Positions 49,496-60,463 of a stretch of DNA of 64,000 nucleotides are shown here, in pieces (the first letter of the stretch is position 1; the number at the start of each line of letters is the position of its first letter). The notes below the pieces were generated by a model. The model was not told the origin of the DNA, did no database searches, and worked only from the letters and a program-made list of their open reading frames with translations. A program made the position numbers and the translations under genes. The DNA comes from Vanessa cardui (lineage: Eukaryota; Arthropoda; Insecta; Lepidoptera; Nymphalidae), in NCBI RefSeq assembly GCF_905220365.1, contig NC_061153.1, positions 13,755,299-13,819,298 on the forward strand. Direction: 5' to 3'.

Positions 49496-51689
49496 ACCAG
49501 TGAACACGGTATTTATACCCTAGCCCCTACTCCCAACAACTCTGTCCATGGCGCGAAACGCCAACCACGTGTTTACCAAAATGGAAATACAAAGTAATTA
49601 AATCTGCTATTATGACTTTTAGTCATAAAATATTCCAATATGAATTATCGTTAATCAAGAACAGTCAATTTGGAGTTATTTCTATGTGATACAAATTAAA
49701 TAATCGTTTATAATGTTTCGTAACGCTATTAACAATTACCGAAATCGAAACTAGTCGTCATAAGTCAATCGCAGGTAGCTAGTAAATCATACCCGATATA
49801 ATTAGGAATTGTCGAAATTAGGAATTGAGTAAACAACAAATCAATCAAGTCAAGTTGGGTACTTTTATCTTTGCGTTGATGTGACGACTGACTCCGACAA
49901 ATATATCGTTTTTATAGAGGATTATCTCGAGAATATTTAATATTATTATTACATTGATTACCTTTAAATATTTTAGTTTTAAAGATTGATTATATAATAA
50001 TTTGATTTTACTTAAATAATTTAAATATAAAATATTGATTTGTGGAGTCAAACATATGATTAAGATCGTTTTAGGTTATTAATAAGCATTCTCTTTGTTT
50101 TATTAGATTTTTTTTTTATTTTTTTTTATGTTAATAATTGTTTTTTATAGCAATTTATTTTATCATGAATAATATAGTGTAACGTAATTGTGTTACATGT
50201 TTCATCCATTTTTAAATAATTTCAACATAAAATACTAAATTTCTAACATAGGTTATCGGATGTCATCTGTCATTTGACTTTGACAACCATTTCTAAGGTT
50301 ATGTTTATGCGTAATTTAAAAATACCGCTAAATTTGACATTTAAAATAAAAATGCACTTTTTATGCATTATGCGTTCCTGACCTAATTGTGATTTATTAT
50401 CTTTATATTATCTTTGAGATGATCTTTGACATTTGTCTAAGACCTCACTTTCCTTCCGCCTTTTAAAGTCGAAATGTGACGCTAAATTATTTTCAAAGTT
50501 TTTGTAACTTTTATTTGGTTTAAATTATTGAATATTGTTGAAAATTGAAGTTTTAAGGCACGATATGTCTTAATTTAAAGAATTGGAATTAAATCCATGT
50601 CGGATTACAAAAATAAATTTGGATATTTGTCGCCTCGTGGTAAGTCGAAAAACTTTCTTCGAAATTTGAATTTATTTCAATTGTTCGGTTTCGTAACAAC
50701 GATTGTGGTTCTTTACAGGGAATCTTTAGAATATTTCCCATGATGCATTTTGTTATTTTTGGAAAATAACCGGGATTGACCGGGTAAGTTGGTTGAATTA
50801 TTAAAGTGAAACTTTAGATTTTTGAAATTCGTGTTAGGTTCTAATTAGAATTGTTTCTCTTTTGCAGTTATTTTCAATGGTTATTTTCAACAATTATTTT
50901 CAACAGTTTATTTCCAATGGGTATTTTCGAAATTTATTTTCTACAGTTATTTTGTAAAACTGTATTATCGTGGATTATTCCTTGAATTATTTTCATTGGC
51001 TGTATTTTCAAGTGGAGTATTTTCAACGCTTTTCGAAGAACTTATGAACTTTATTTCTTTGGATATTTTGAAGTTTTGGATAGAAGCTTTCCTGGAGATT
51101 AAATTTTAGAAACCGTAAAGGAAGTGAAAACTTTATAACATTTATTTAACTTCTGGATTTCGGTATGTAATTTTTACATATTTATTTTACCGCAATTTTG
51201 GAACTTCGTGGGATTTAGTATACATTTTATAATCTTATGAAAATTTGGCATTCAAACTTTTTTTTAAAAAATAATATTTATACATTTTTGTAACTTTATT
51301 TACACCTAATTCTAATAATTTATATTTGAATATTTTTTTTTGGAGATACTTTTAATAACATAACTTAGTCTAACTTTAAAATATTTTTTGTTAACTTTGA
51401 AAAATTTACAATTTATAATATTTAATTAAATTTAATGTATTTTAAATGGATGTAAACATCCAGGCGCCCGATTTTGTTACTCTTTAAATTTAAGATTTTA
51501 CAATTGTTAAAATTATTTTTTTTATATTCTATTCTTGTGAATAAATTAATTTATAACATAGATTTGCCTTTTTTGTAAATCTACTTGTAATGTTGAAGGG
51601 TTATTTAACTGACTTCCGGAGCACTTTCTTTCGAGGATTTGTTTAATTTAAAAACCTTGTCCAGCTCTACCGAATTTTTAGTTTGCCTC
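49496..51689. other. AT-rich interval, no confirmed gene
   Basis: No ORF over 70 codons. A possible short first exon lies at 50598-50641 (MSDYKNKFGYLSPRG followed by GTAAGT). 50865-51015 holds a degenerate repeat of TTATTTTCAACA-like units. The right end probably includes the undefined start of the 5' LTR of Ty3/gypsy 2. Confidence 0.4.
50865..51015. repeat. Degenerate tandem repeat of TTATTTTCAACAG-like units
   Basis: Successive pieces TTATTTTCAATGG, TTATTTTCAACAA, TTATTTTCAACAG, TTTATTTCCAATGG, GTATTTTCGAA, TTATTTTCTACAG, TTATTTTCATTGG, GTATTTTCAAGTGG, GTATTTTCAACG, spaced about 14-17 bases. Low-copy, irregular. Confidence 0.55.
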
Positions 51690-51772
51690 GAAGAAAATTA
51701 AAATTTTTAAATTTAAAATTTATTTTTAGCCAATTATATAGTACAATTGGCCCCCTTCAATTAATCATTACA
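51690..51772 (+). repeat. 3' end of the 5' LTR of Ty3/gypsy 2
   Basis: GAAGAAAATTAAAATTTTTA ... CAATTGGCCCCCTTCAATTA matches 60391-60463 with about 95% identity by eye. It ends two bases before the primer-binding site. The LTR start could not be located in either copy. Confidence 0.7.
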
Positions 51773-51774
51773 AT

Positions 51775-51791
51775 TGGCGCCCAACGTGGGG
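51775..51791 (+). promoter_or_regulatory. Primer-binding site for tRNA-Lys
   Basis: TGGCGCCCAACGTGGGG is the complement of the 3' end of the animal tRNA-Lys (1,2 type) including CCA, and lies two bases after the LTR end. Confidence 0.85.
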
Positions 51792-51987
51792 CCTGAATTA
51801 CAATTAAAGCTCTTGTAAAGCATTTAATATGTACTATGTATTTTCATATGTATAATTTTTGTTAAAATCATTTTGTACTAAATACTAATGTTAAGTATTT
51901 ATGTAATTTGAATGCCAAGTTTATAACTTTTTATGTTTTGAAGTAAAGCTTTTCGTTCCATTGTCAATTCTAATCTAGGATATAACC

Positions 51988-52902
51988 ATGACTGACATAG
52001 ATGAATTAACTCTTAAACCATCTATTGATGATAGTGGTGACAAAAATTTAACACCTAATATAATTAATGCGGAACATTCTCAGATGTTAGAGACGAATAT
52101 TTCTTAGGCGAAGCCTTCTGCTTCTAATGATTTAGTAGACTTGTCGGCAGACTTGCCACAATTTTTTAGTAACACTTTATCTATGAATAATAAACAACCT
52201 CAATACTATAAACGAGTAGATTTGTCTAAGTTTAAATATAAATTTAATGGTAAAACATGCGTACGTGAATTTTTGTTAACGTTTGAAGAATACTGTGTGA
52301 GTCGAGATATTGGTGATGACCAAATATTCCCATGCTTTACTGAAGTAGTTACGGACATTGCTCTCAAGTGGTTTAGATCAATTCGCAGTTCACTTAATTC
52401 TTGGAAACATCTTAAAATAGAATTACTAAAGCGTTTTGACAAACTAGATTTTGATTATCAACTTGAGTACAATTTAAGAATTAGAAAACAGAAACAAACT
52501 GAAACTTTATCAGATTTTATTATTGAAATTGTAGATATGTCAAACAGACTAACTTATCCCTTATCTGAACATACTTTGTTAGAAATAATGAAACATAATA
52601 TGCTGCCAAGCTACTCTATTCATTTAGTAGGTCGTTCATTAAATTCTATTGATGATTTAGTAAAACTTTCAAATCAGATTGATGAATTTCGCATATTAAA
52701 TAATAAATCTAATTATAATAACTCAGATTTCAAGACTAAGCATATTAATTCAGTTCAAACATTAACTTGTTTAAAATGTAAAGAAATTGGACATACTTAT
52801 AAAAACTGTAAAAAGATTCCAGGCACTATATGTTTTAAATGTGGTAAATTAAGTGTTATCACTAAATTTTGCAATAATTGTACTCTTTTAAAAAACCAGT
52901 AA
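51988..52902 (+). pseudogene. Ty3/gypsy 2 gag with zinc knuckle and an early in-frame stop
   Basis: ATG 51988 opens MTDIDELTLKPSIDDSGD; TAG at 52105 interrupts, and the same frame continues to 52902. The capsid-like part (KTCVREFLLTFEEYCVSRDI, DIALKWFRSIRSSLNSWKHL) fits Ty3/gypsy Gag. The first zinc knuckle CLKCKEIGHTYKNC is intact; the second (CFKCGKLSVITKFC) has lost its His. The frame overlaps the next one, suggesting a programmed shift into pol in the ancestor. Confidence 0.8.
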
Positions 52903-53800
52903 GATTTTGTCAGGCTCAGGTTCTTAATAAAGAATCAGTTGATCTGACAAATACTAAAATTTCTAGACCCAATGCTTCTGAAATTCGTGAAGACTTCTCT
53001 AATTGGTGTAATTATTTAAAACTATTTTTCGCAATGAATAAATTTGCTCCCATTTTGTTTACTAAAAATAGTGACACACGTCCATTTTTAAAATTTCATG
53101 TTTGTGGTAAATCATTTATAGGTTTATTAGACAGTAGTGCTAATAAAAGTGTACTAGGTTGTAATAGTCACTTGCAATTCCTCAATTTAGGATTCAAACT
53201 TAAGACTAGTAGTTACAGAGCTTGTACTGCTGATGGTAGTTCACAAGACGTTTTAGGTACTATAGATATTCCAATTACTTGTGACAATGTAACTCGCATT
53301 GTAGAATTCATGGTAGTTCCTTCACTAAATCCAGAAATTATTCTAGGATTCGATTTTTGGCTCGCATTTAATTTAGCTCATGAATTATTTAAAAACATAA
53401 CATTTGAAAATAAGAATTCAATAATTGTAAATTCTGTAACTTCTGTAGTTCAACTTTCTTCTTCTGAAAAAGAACAATTAAATAATATTATAAAACTTTT
53501 TGAAGAAATTTCTTATGAAAAGAAAGGTTTAGGTTTAACACATTTAACTAAGCATAAAATTATAACTGTTGGTGAACCTATTAAACAACGTTATTGGCCT
53601 ATTAGTCCTGCTAAACAAAAAGAACTTTATGATGAAGTTCAAGTTTTGCTTAGTGATGGTATTATTTAACCTTCTAAATCTCCCTGGTGTTCTCCAGTAT
53701 TAGCTGTCACAAAAAAAGATGGTGGTATAAGATTATGTTTAGATTCTAGAAAATTAAATTCTGTCACTATTAAAGATGCATATCCTTTACCTTACACGTC
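52878..53800 (+). pseudogene. Ty3/gypsy 2 protease and start of reverse transcriptase
   Basis: Aspartic protease: FIGLLDSSANKSVLG near 53115-53160, where the usual D-S/T-G is DSS, so Gly is replaced; then IVEFMVVPSLNPEIILGFDF. The reverse transcriptase begins with HKIITVGEPIKQRYWPISPA; a TAA at 53668 interrupts after LLSDGII, and the frame continues PSKSPWCSPVLAVTKKDGGI. Confidence 0.8.
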
Positions 53801-54840
53801 GCGGATTTTGGATAATTTGCGTGGTGCTAAGTATATCACAGCAATCGATTTGTCTAAAGCTTTTTTGCAAATTCCTTTAGAAGAAACTTCCAGAGAGAAG
53901 ACTGCTTTCGTAATTCCTGGAAAGGGATTATTCGAATTCGTTCGTATGCCCTTCGGTTTAACTAATGCTCCCGCTGAACTACAAAGATTAGTAGACAAAC
54001 TTTTTGGTGTAGAATTCGATTCTAATGTATTTGTATATTGAGATGATTTAATAGCTATCTCTAGTGATTTTCAAACTCATTTAACTCTTTTAAGTAAAAT
54101 TTATCATAAATTAAAAGATGCTGGTTTAACTATAAATTTGAAAAAATGTGAATTTTGTAAAGAACGTCTATGTTATCTAGGCTACGTTGTCGATAGCAAT
54201 GGTTTACATACAGATCCTTCTAAGTTGTCTGTAATAGAAAATTTTCCTCGTCCTACAACTGTAAAACAAGTACGTAGTTTTCTTGGTATGTGTTCTTATT
54301 ATCGTAGATTCATAGAAAAATTTGCTGATATTGCTACTCCTTTAACTAATCTAACTCGCGGTAGTCGAAATAGTAAGCGTGCCGTAGAATGGAATTCAGA
54401 TTGCGAAAACTCTTTTGTAAAACTTAAACAAGCATTATTAACTGCTCCTGTATTAATTTGTCCAGATTTTAACAAATCATTTTTCCTGCATTGTGATGCT
54501 AGCTCTTATGCTATTGGTAGTGTTTTATGTCAAAAAGATGATGAAGATAATCAACATCCTGTTGCATTTTATTCTAGAACATTTAATAAATGTGAAATTA
54601 ATTATAGTACTACTGAAAAAGAACTTCTTGCTATATTAGACTCTATCGAACATTTTAGACCGTATATTGAAGGTATGGAATTTACTGTGATAACAGACCA
54701 TGCTAGTTTAAAGTGGTTATTACGCTTAAATAATCCAAGCGGACGATTAGCGCGTTGGGCTGCTCGTATATCTCAATTTACTTTTAATATAATTCATAAA
54801 AAAGGTAATTTGCATGTTGTGCCTGATACTTTATCTCGTA
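53668..54840 (+). pseudogene. Ty3/gypsy 2 reverse transcriptase and RNase H
   Basis: RLCLDSRKLNSVTIKDAYPL, ITAIDLSKAFLQIPLEET (catalytic Asp), RMPFGLTNAPAELQR, then VFVY-stop-DDLIA at 54035-54050: the YxDD catalytic box carries TGA at x. INLKKCEFC, VRSFLGMCSYYRRFIEKFAD and RNase H with LHCDASSYAIGSVLCQ (near 54490), TTEKELLAI and VITDHASLKWLL (near 54690), GNLHVVPDTLSR at the end. Confidence 0.9.
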
Positions 54841-55857
54841 TTCAAATTAATGCTATTGATATTCCATCAGAGATAACCCATCCTGATGAAGAAATTGAAG
54901 ATCCATGGTATAAAAATATATTTATAGGTTGTCAAAAATTTCTCTTAAGATATAAAAATTATAGAGTTGAAAACAAAGTTCTTTATAGATTTTGTAAACC
55001 CAAATTTCAATTGCAAAGTAATTTAGCATGGAAAATTGTTATTCCAAAAGAAAATGTAATAGATACTATTCGTAATAATCATGATTCATTAGATTCAAGT
55101 CACTTAGGTATTCATAAAACTTTAAATAAGTTAAAAATCCATTATTATTGGCCTAATATGTTTAAAGATGTAAAAGATTATATTTCAAATTGTGAAACTT
55201 GTAAAGCTTATAAGCACTCAAATGCTCCACCTTTTGGTATTATGACGAATCAAAAGATTGTTTCTCAACCTATGGTTATGCTATCCATTGATATAGTTGG
55301 TCCATTGCCAAAATCATATTCTGGACACAGATATATTTGCACAGTATTAGATGTATTTTCTAAGTATTGTTGGTTACATCCATTAAGTAATGCTACCACA
55401 AAATCCATATGTAGATTTTTAGAAAAGGATTTTTCTCAAATTTGGTTGTCCAAAAATCATAATTTGTGATAATGGTACTCAATTTACTTCTAAACATTTT
55501 ATAACATTTTTGAAAAGCTTTAACGTAAATAAAATATTTTATAATACTATAAAGTATATAAATACACCTCAAAATAATCCAGTTGAACGTTATCATAAAA
55601 CGTTAGAAACTTGCATAGCATGTTTTGTTCATGATGATCATAGAACTTGGTCAAAATTTTTATGTCATGTTCAATTAGCTTTGAATAGCAGTATTAATTT
55701 AGCTACTGAATTTACTCCCAATTTTCTTATGTTTGGTCGTGAAGTCATAATTGATGCTTCATTACATCGTTTCAGTAATTCATTTACAAATTTGAATGAA
55801 CTCGAATTTGGAAATTGTCGAACTTATGCACAAAGTTTAGATTCCTTAAGTTCAATT
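54841..55857 (+). pseudogene. Ty3/gypsy 2 integrase, main part
   Basis: HHCC zinc domain (NNHDSLDSSHLGIHKTLNKL ... NCETCKAY, 55070-55215), then the catalytic core with Asp in MLSIDIVGPLP (near 55290), a +1 frameshift near 55440, Asp in IIICDNGTQFTS (near 55455-55490) and Glu in NNPVERYHKT (near 55575-55600). It continues to LDSLSSIF at 55857, where composite repeat H begins. Confidence 0.88.
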
Positions 55858-55896
55858 TTCAACCGACTTCCAAAAGGAGGAGGTTATCAATTCGTC

Positions 55897-55936
<40 letters not shown>

Positions 55937-56614
55937 GTTACCTCATAACTTTTCACTGGGTGGACCGATTTTGATAATTTTTTTTTTGTTTGAAAGGTAG
56001 TGCTTCCCGTGGGGTCCCATTTTTTTTATTTTTTTTTCCGATGATGGTATCCATGTGAAAACGACATAAGTCTTAAATTTGCCTTATGTATATGCGCGAC
56101 AAATAGGTGAATAACTGAAAATCACGTTAACCAATTTTGATAATTCTTTTTTTATTATAAAATATATACTTCTAGGGTAATTTGGTGAAAGATTGGTAAG
56201 GTTCTGAGCACAGGATCCATGACAAAGTAACGGAACGGAAGGGAACGGAACAATTCTGAGGAGCACGTTAGCGATACTCGGTCGAATCTTTTATTTATAG
56301 GTTATTTGGATATTTGAGTCACCTTCCGTAATGTGGTTATGTTTAGGTAATTATCATAGTCGAATATTATAATCAACTAGCTACCCACCCCGGCTTCGCA
56401 CGGGTGCAATACTGATACTTAATATACTACAGAATTTGTTTATTTACGACATCACATCGCAAACTTCTAAAATTATCAGTGTTTCTTTACCATATTGTTC
56501 ATGTATTATATACACAAATCTTCCCCTTGAATCACACTATCTTTTAAAACAAAACCGCATCAAAATCCGTTGCGTAGATTTAAAGATATAGGGACAGAGA
56601 AAGCGACTTTGTTT
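55855..56614 (-). repeat. Partial companion unit H, copy 3
   Basis: Inverse orientation: starts TTTTCAACCGACTTCCAAAA, T run at 55903-55930, CCGTGGGGTCCC, small Helitron end at 56376, and stops at CGACTTTGTTTT, exactly where the next H copy begins. Nearly identical to the start of copy 4, so these are tandem direct duplicates. Confidence 0.8.
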
Positions 56615-56652
56615 TCAACCGACTTCCAAAAGGAGGAGGTTATCAATTCGTC

Positions 56653-56696
<44 letters not shown>

Positions 56697-57694
56697 GTTA
56701 CCTCATAACTTTTCACTGGGTGGACCGATTTTGATAATTTTTTTTTTGTTTGAAAGGTAGTGCTTCCCGTGGGGTCCCATTTTTTTTATTTTTTTTTCCG
56801 ATGATGGTATCCATGTGAAAACGACATAAGTCTTAAATTTGCATTATGTATATGCGCGACTAATAGGTGAATAACTGAAAATCACGTTAACCAATTTTGA
56901 TAATTCTTTTTTTATTATAAAATATATACTTCAAGGGTAATTTGGTGAAAGTTTGGTAAGGTTCTGAGCACAGGATCCATGACAAAGTAACGGAACAGAA
57001 GGGAACGGAACAATTCTGAGGAGCACGTTAGCGATACTCGGTCGAATCTTTTATTTATAGGTTATTTGGATATTTGAGTCACCTTCCGTAATGTGGTTAT
57101 GTTTATGTAATTATCATAGTCGAATATTATAATCAACTAGCTACCCACCCCGGCTTCGCACGGGTGCAATACTGATACTAAATATACTACAGAATTTGTT
57201 TATATACGACATCACATCGCAAACTTCTAAAATTATCAGTGTTTCTTTACTATATTGTACATGTTTTATATACACAAACCTTCCCCTTGAATCACACTAT
57301 CTTTTAAAAAAAACCGCATCAAAATCCGTTGCGTAGATTTAAAGATATAGGGACAGAGAAAGCGACTTTGTTTTATACTATGTAGTGATGGAACTCCTAT
57401 ACGGCTCGCAGTTAGGGTGCGATATGGGGCAGAATTTCTTACTATCTTTAATCAAATTTTGTGTATGTGATGTGATGTCATATGATGTACGAAATATAGT
57501 TGGTCTTTTTCAAAGTTTTTTTGCTGAGTTCGATTACAGCTCTTTCGAGGGATCCTTGTAGTTTACGCCGCGTGACGTATTAAATCCGCATTTTCGAAAG
57601 TCTATTTTTGCTTTATTCGCAAGTTTCCTTTGAAATTGTCCTCGAAGTAGTTTCTGACTCATATAAACGGAACGGATCAGCTTCACTTAAAATC
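56615..57694 (-). repeat. Companion unit H, copy 4
   Basis: Inverse orientation, fuller copy: CAACCGACTTCC at the left, T run at 56659-56690, Helitron (57136-57378), TACGGCTCGCAGTTAGGGTG, and the AGCTTCACTTAAAATC edge joining foldback unit F. Compared with copy 2 it lacks about 40 bases near 57677. Confidence 0.8.
57136..57378 (-). mobile_element. Small non-autonomous Helitron in unit H copy 4
   Basis: ACTAGCTACCCACCCCGGCT then TCGCACGGG at its 3' end (left side), ending near TTTGTTTTATACTATG. Same element as at 16199 and 35258. Confidence 0.6.
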
Positions 57695-58290
57695 AAAAAA
57701 TAAATAAAATTTTAACAAAAAGAAAAACCGACTTCAAACAAAACACTATTTTAAAACAAATGAATATGCACGAAAAAGTAATAAAAATAATTGCGTATTC
57801 AACATATTTTTTAGAGTCTTCCTAAATTAAATGAAATGAAAAATAGTAGACTACTTAAAAGTCGATTAACGATTATATCATGTAGTTATAATTATTGTTA
57901 TATTTGGAGTCGGTGTCAGCCAATAAAACCCTACAGTATATCTATCAAAAAACAATACGAGAATACTTTGACAAATATGTTTTTTACAAATTACCTTTTA
58001 CACAATAATATACTGGATCAATCAAGGGGCTCGTATCGCTTCTTTCTTTTGATTGTTGGGGCAAAGGCACCGTGGCTGACACCGGCTCCAAATATAACAA
58101 TAACTATAACTACATGATATAATCGTTAATCGACTTTTAAGTAGTCTACTATTTTTCATTTCATTTAACTTAGGAAGACTCTAAAAAATATGTTGAATAC
58201 GCAATTATTTTTATTACTTTTTCGTGCATATTCATTTGTTTTAAAATAGTGTTTTGTTTGAAGTCGGTTTTTCTTTTTGTTAAAATTTTA
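57695..58290. repeat. Foldback unit F, copy 6
   Basis: Full copy with both arms and centre. Left edge AAATAAATAAAATTTTAACA, right edge GTTAAAATTTTA. The 93-codon open stretch appears on the plus strand. Confidence 0.85.
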
Positions 58291-58644
58291 TATTATGTAG
58301 TGATGGAACTCCTATACGGCTCGCAGTTAGGGTGCGATATGGGGCAGAATTTCTTACTATCTTTAATCAAATTTTGTGTATGTGATGTGATGTCATATGA
58401 TGTACGAAATATAGTTGGTCTTTTTCAAAGTTTTTTTGCTGAGTTCGATTACAGCTCTTTCGAGGGATCCTTGTAGTTTACGCCGCGTGACGTATTAAAT
58501 CCGCATTTTCGATTCTATTTTTGCTTTTTTCGCAAGTTTCCTTTGAAATTGTCCTCGAAGTAGTTTCTGACTCATATAAACGGAACGCTTAATCTATCCA
58601 TATTAAAAAAATTAGTTAGTCAACATCAGCTTCACTTAAAATCA
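58291..58644 (-). repeat. Partial companion unit H, copy 5 (no Helitron)
   Basis: Begins TATTATGTAGTGATGGAACT, the part of H that lies beyond the Helitron 5' end, and runs to AGCTTCACTTAAAATC before the next F unit. The Helitron and the CGACTTCC end are absent. Confidence 0.75.
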
Positions 58645-59242
58645 AAAAATAAATAAAATTTTAACAAAAAGAAAAACCGACTTCAAACAAAACACTATTT
58701 TAAAACAAATGAATATGCACGAAAAAGTAATAAAAATAATTGCGTATTCAACATATTTTTTAGAGTCTTCCTAAGTTAAATGAAATGAAAAATATTAGAC
58801 TACTTAAAAGTCGATTAACGATTATATCATGTAGTTATAATTATTGTTATATTTGGAGTCTGTGTCAGCCAATAAAACCCTACAGTATATCTATCAAAAA
58901 ACAATACGAGAATACTTTAACAAATATGTTTTTTACAAATTACCTTTTACACAATAATATACTGGATCAATCAAGGGGCTCGTATCGCTTCTTTCTTTTG
59001 ATTGTTGGGGCAAGGGCACCATGGCTGACACCAGCTCCAAATATACCAATAATTCTAACTACATGATAAAATCGTTAATCGACTTTTAAGTAGTCTAATA
59101 TTTTTCATTTCATTTAACTTAGGAAGACTCTAAAAAATATGTTGAATACGCAATTATTTTTATTACTTTTTCGTGCATATTCATTTGTTTTAAAATAGTG
59201 TTTTGTTTGAAGTCGGTTTTTCTTTTTGTTAAAATTTTATTG
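58645..59242. repeat. Foldback unit F, copy 7
   Basis: Full copy, edges AAATAAATAAAATTTTAACA and GTTAAAATTTTATT. Directly to the right the gypsy integrase resumes with DLVTKSLFKAY. Confidence 0.85.
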
Positions 59243-59572
59243 ATTTAGTAACCAAATCTTTATTTAAAGCTTATAAAAAGAATGCTTTATATTATAATAA
59301 AGGAAGGAAAGTCATTTCCTATGAGTCAGGTGATATAGTTTGGAGAAGAAATTTCATCTTGTCTAGTGCTTCTCAATATTTTTCGGCTAAACTTGCTCCT
59401 AAGTTTATCAAATCTCAAATAATAGAGAAGATTTCTAATAATGTTTATATATTAAAAGATTTTTTGAATATTGTTTTTACAATATTTTTGTGTTTATACT
59501 TTTGTATTATTTTGTTTGTGTGTTTTGTACATAACATTTTTGCTAGTTGTGTAGAACCTTTTTGTATATTTT
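59243..59572 (+). pseudogene. Ty3/gypsy 2 integrase C-terminal part
   Basis: DLVTKSLFKAYKKNALYYNK, GRKVISYESGDIVWRRNFIL, then SAKLAPKFIKSQIIEKIS and a hydrophobic end. The GDIVWRRN stretch is the GPY-like C-terminal region of Ty3/gypsy integrases. It completes the integrase interrupted at 55857. Confidence 0.85.
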
Positions 59573-59730
59573 AGTAATAAGTTATTTTTGGTTGAAGTTT
59601 TGTAGAAGTAATCCTTTGGATTCGATTATTGACTATTACTTTAGTCCAGCTTGGTTTTGACTTTGTTTTGGATATTCCAATTTTGTGAATTTTTCAATAA
59701 CACAGTTTTGAAACAATTGTTGGTTATTAT

Positions 59731-59975
59731 GTTCTGTGCTCGGAAAGCTGGTGGAGTTGAGCCGGTCACAGACATATTTTTTTGGAGACTTTGTTCTGTG
59801 CTCGGGAAACTGGTGGGGTTGAGCCGGTCACAGACACCCATTTTTTGGAAGTTTTGTTTAACTGTGTTCGAAAAGCTGATGGTGTAGAGTCGGTCACAGT
59901 TAGAACTATTTTTTGTATGCTCTCGTGTTCGGAAAGTCGTATTGAGTTGCGTCGGCCACGTTAGTCATATCTTTT
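59731..59975 (+). repeat. Four tandem imperfect repeats of about 62 bp
   Basis: Unit starts near 59731, 59793, 59856 and 59917. Core of the unit: CTGTGCTCGGAAAGCTGGTG then GAGTTGAGCCGGTCACAGAC, followed by a T-rich part. The first two copies are most alike, the fourth most diverged. They lie in the noncoding leader between pol and the 3' LTR end. Confidence 0.8.
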
Positions 59976-60083
59976 GTTTTTATTTGAAACCATTTTGAGG
60001 TTGGTGTTCTTGGTATGCCAATTAGTGTATGTTCCGTAGACCCAACATTTTATTAAAAAAAAAAATATGTATATTTTCCATCT

Positions 60084-60300
60084 TTCGAGTAAGGTAATAC
60101 TTTATAATTTCCTACTCTAAATGAAACAAGTTTTATTAAACAGCTCATTGCTTTCGAGTGAGGCTATATTGAGTCCTCATCTCCAAGATTAAGTTGTTTG
60201 ATAATTACTTATACTTATCACATTTTCTGAATAAAGTTAAGTTTTTAAGACAACTTTTTGCTTTCGAGTGAGACTATATTAGAGTTCTCATCTCTAGGGT
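60084..60300 (+). repeat. Three imperfect CTTTCGAGTGAG repeats
   Basis: CTTTCGAGTAAGGTAATACT (60084), CTTTCGAGTGAGGCTATATT (60151) and CTTTCGAGTGAGACTATATT (60262), each followed about 12-20 bases later by a CTCATCTC-like segment. Possible LTR or regulatory repeats of Ty3/gypsy 2. Confidence 0.6.
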
Positions 60301-60390
60301 AGTGTTTAACTATTACTTTTGTTTCGATTTTTTTAGAAATGTTATGGTTTGTTGTTTTCCATATTTTACTAACTTTAATAATTTATATTT

Positions 60391-60463
60391 GAAGAAAATT
60401 AAAATTTTTAAATTTGAAATTTATTTTTAGCCAATTATATATTACAATTGGCCCCCTTCAATT
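60391..60463 (+). repeat. End of the 3' LTR of Ty3/gypsy 2
   Basis: Matches 51690-51763. Truncated after CCCCCTTCAATTA by the ATTT-repeat tail of the minus-strand element at 60464. Confidence 0.7.

Larger units (their letters stand above)
51690..60463 (+). mobile_element. Ty3/gypsy LTR retrotransposon 2, split by composite repeats
   Basis: Layout: end of 5' LTR (to about 51772), tRNA-Lys-type primer site, gag (51988-52902), protease-RT-RNase H-integrase (52878-55857), a 3.4-kb block of F and H repeat units (55855-59242), the integrase C-terminus (59243-59572), a repeat-rich 3' noncoding part, and the end of the 3' LTR (60391-60463). Decayed by several stops and frameshifts but all domains are recognisable. 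Confidence 0.88.
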
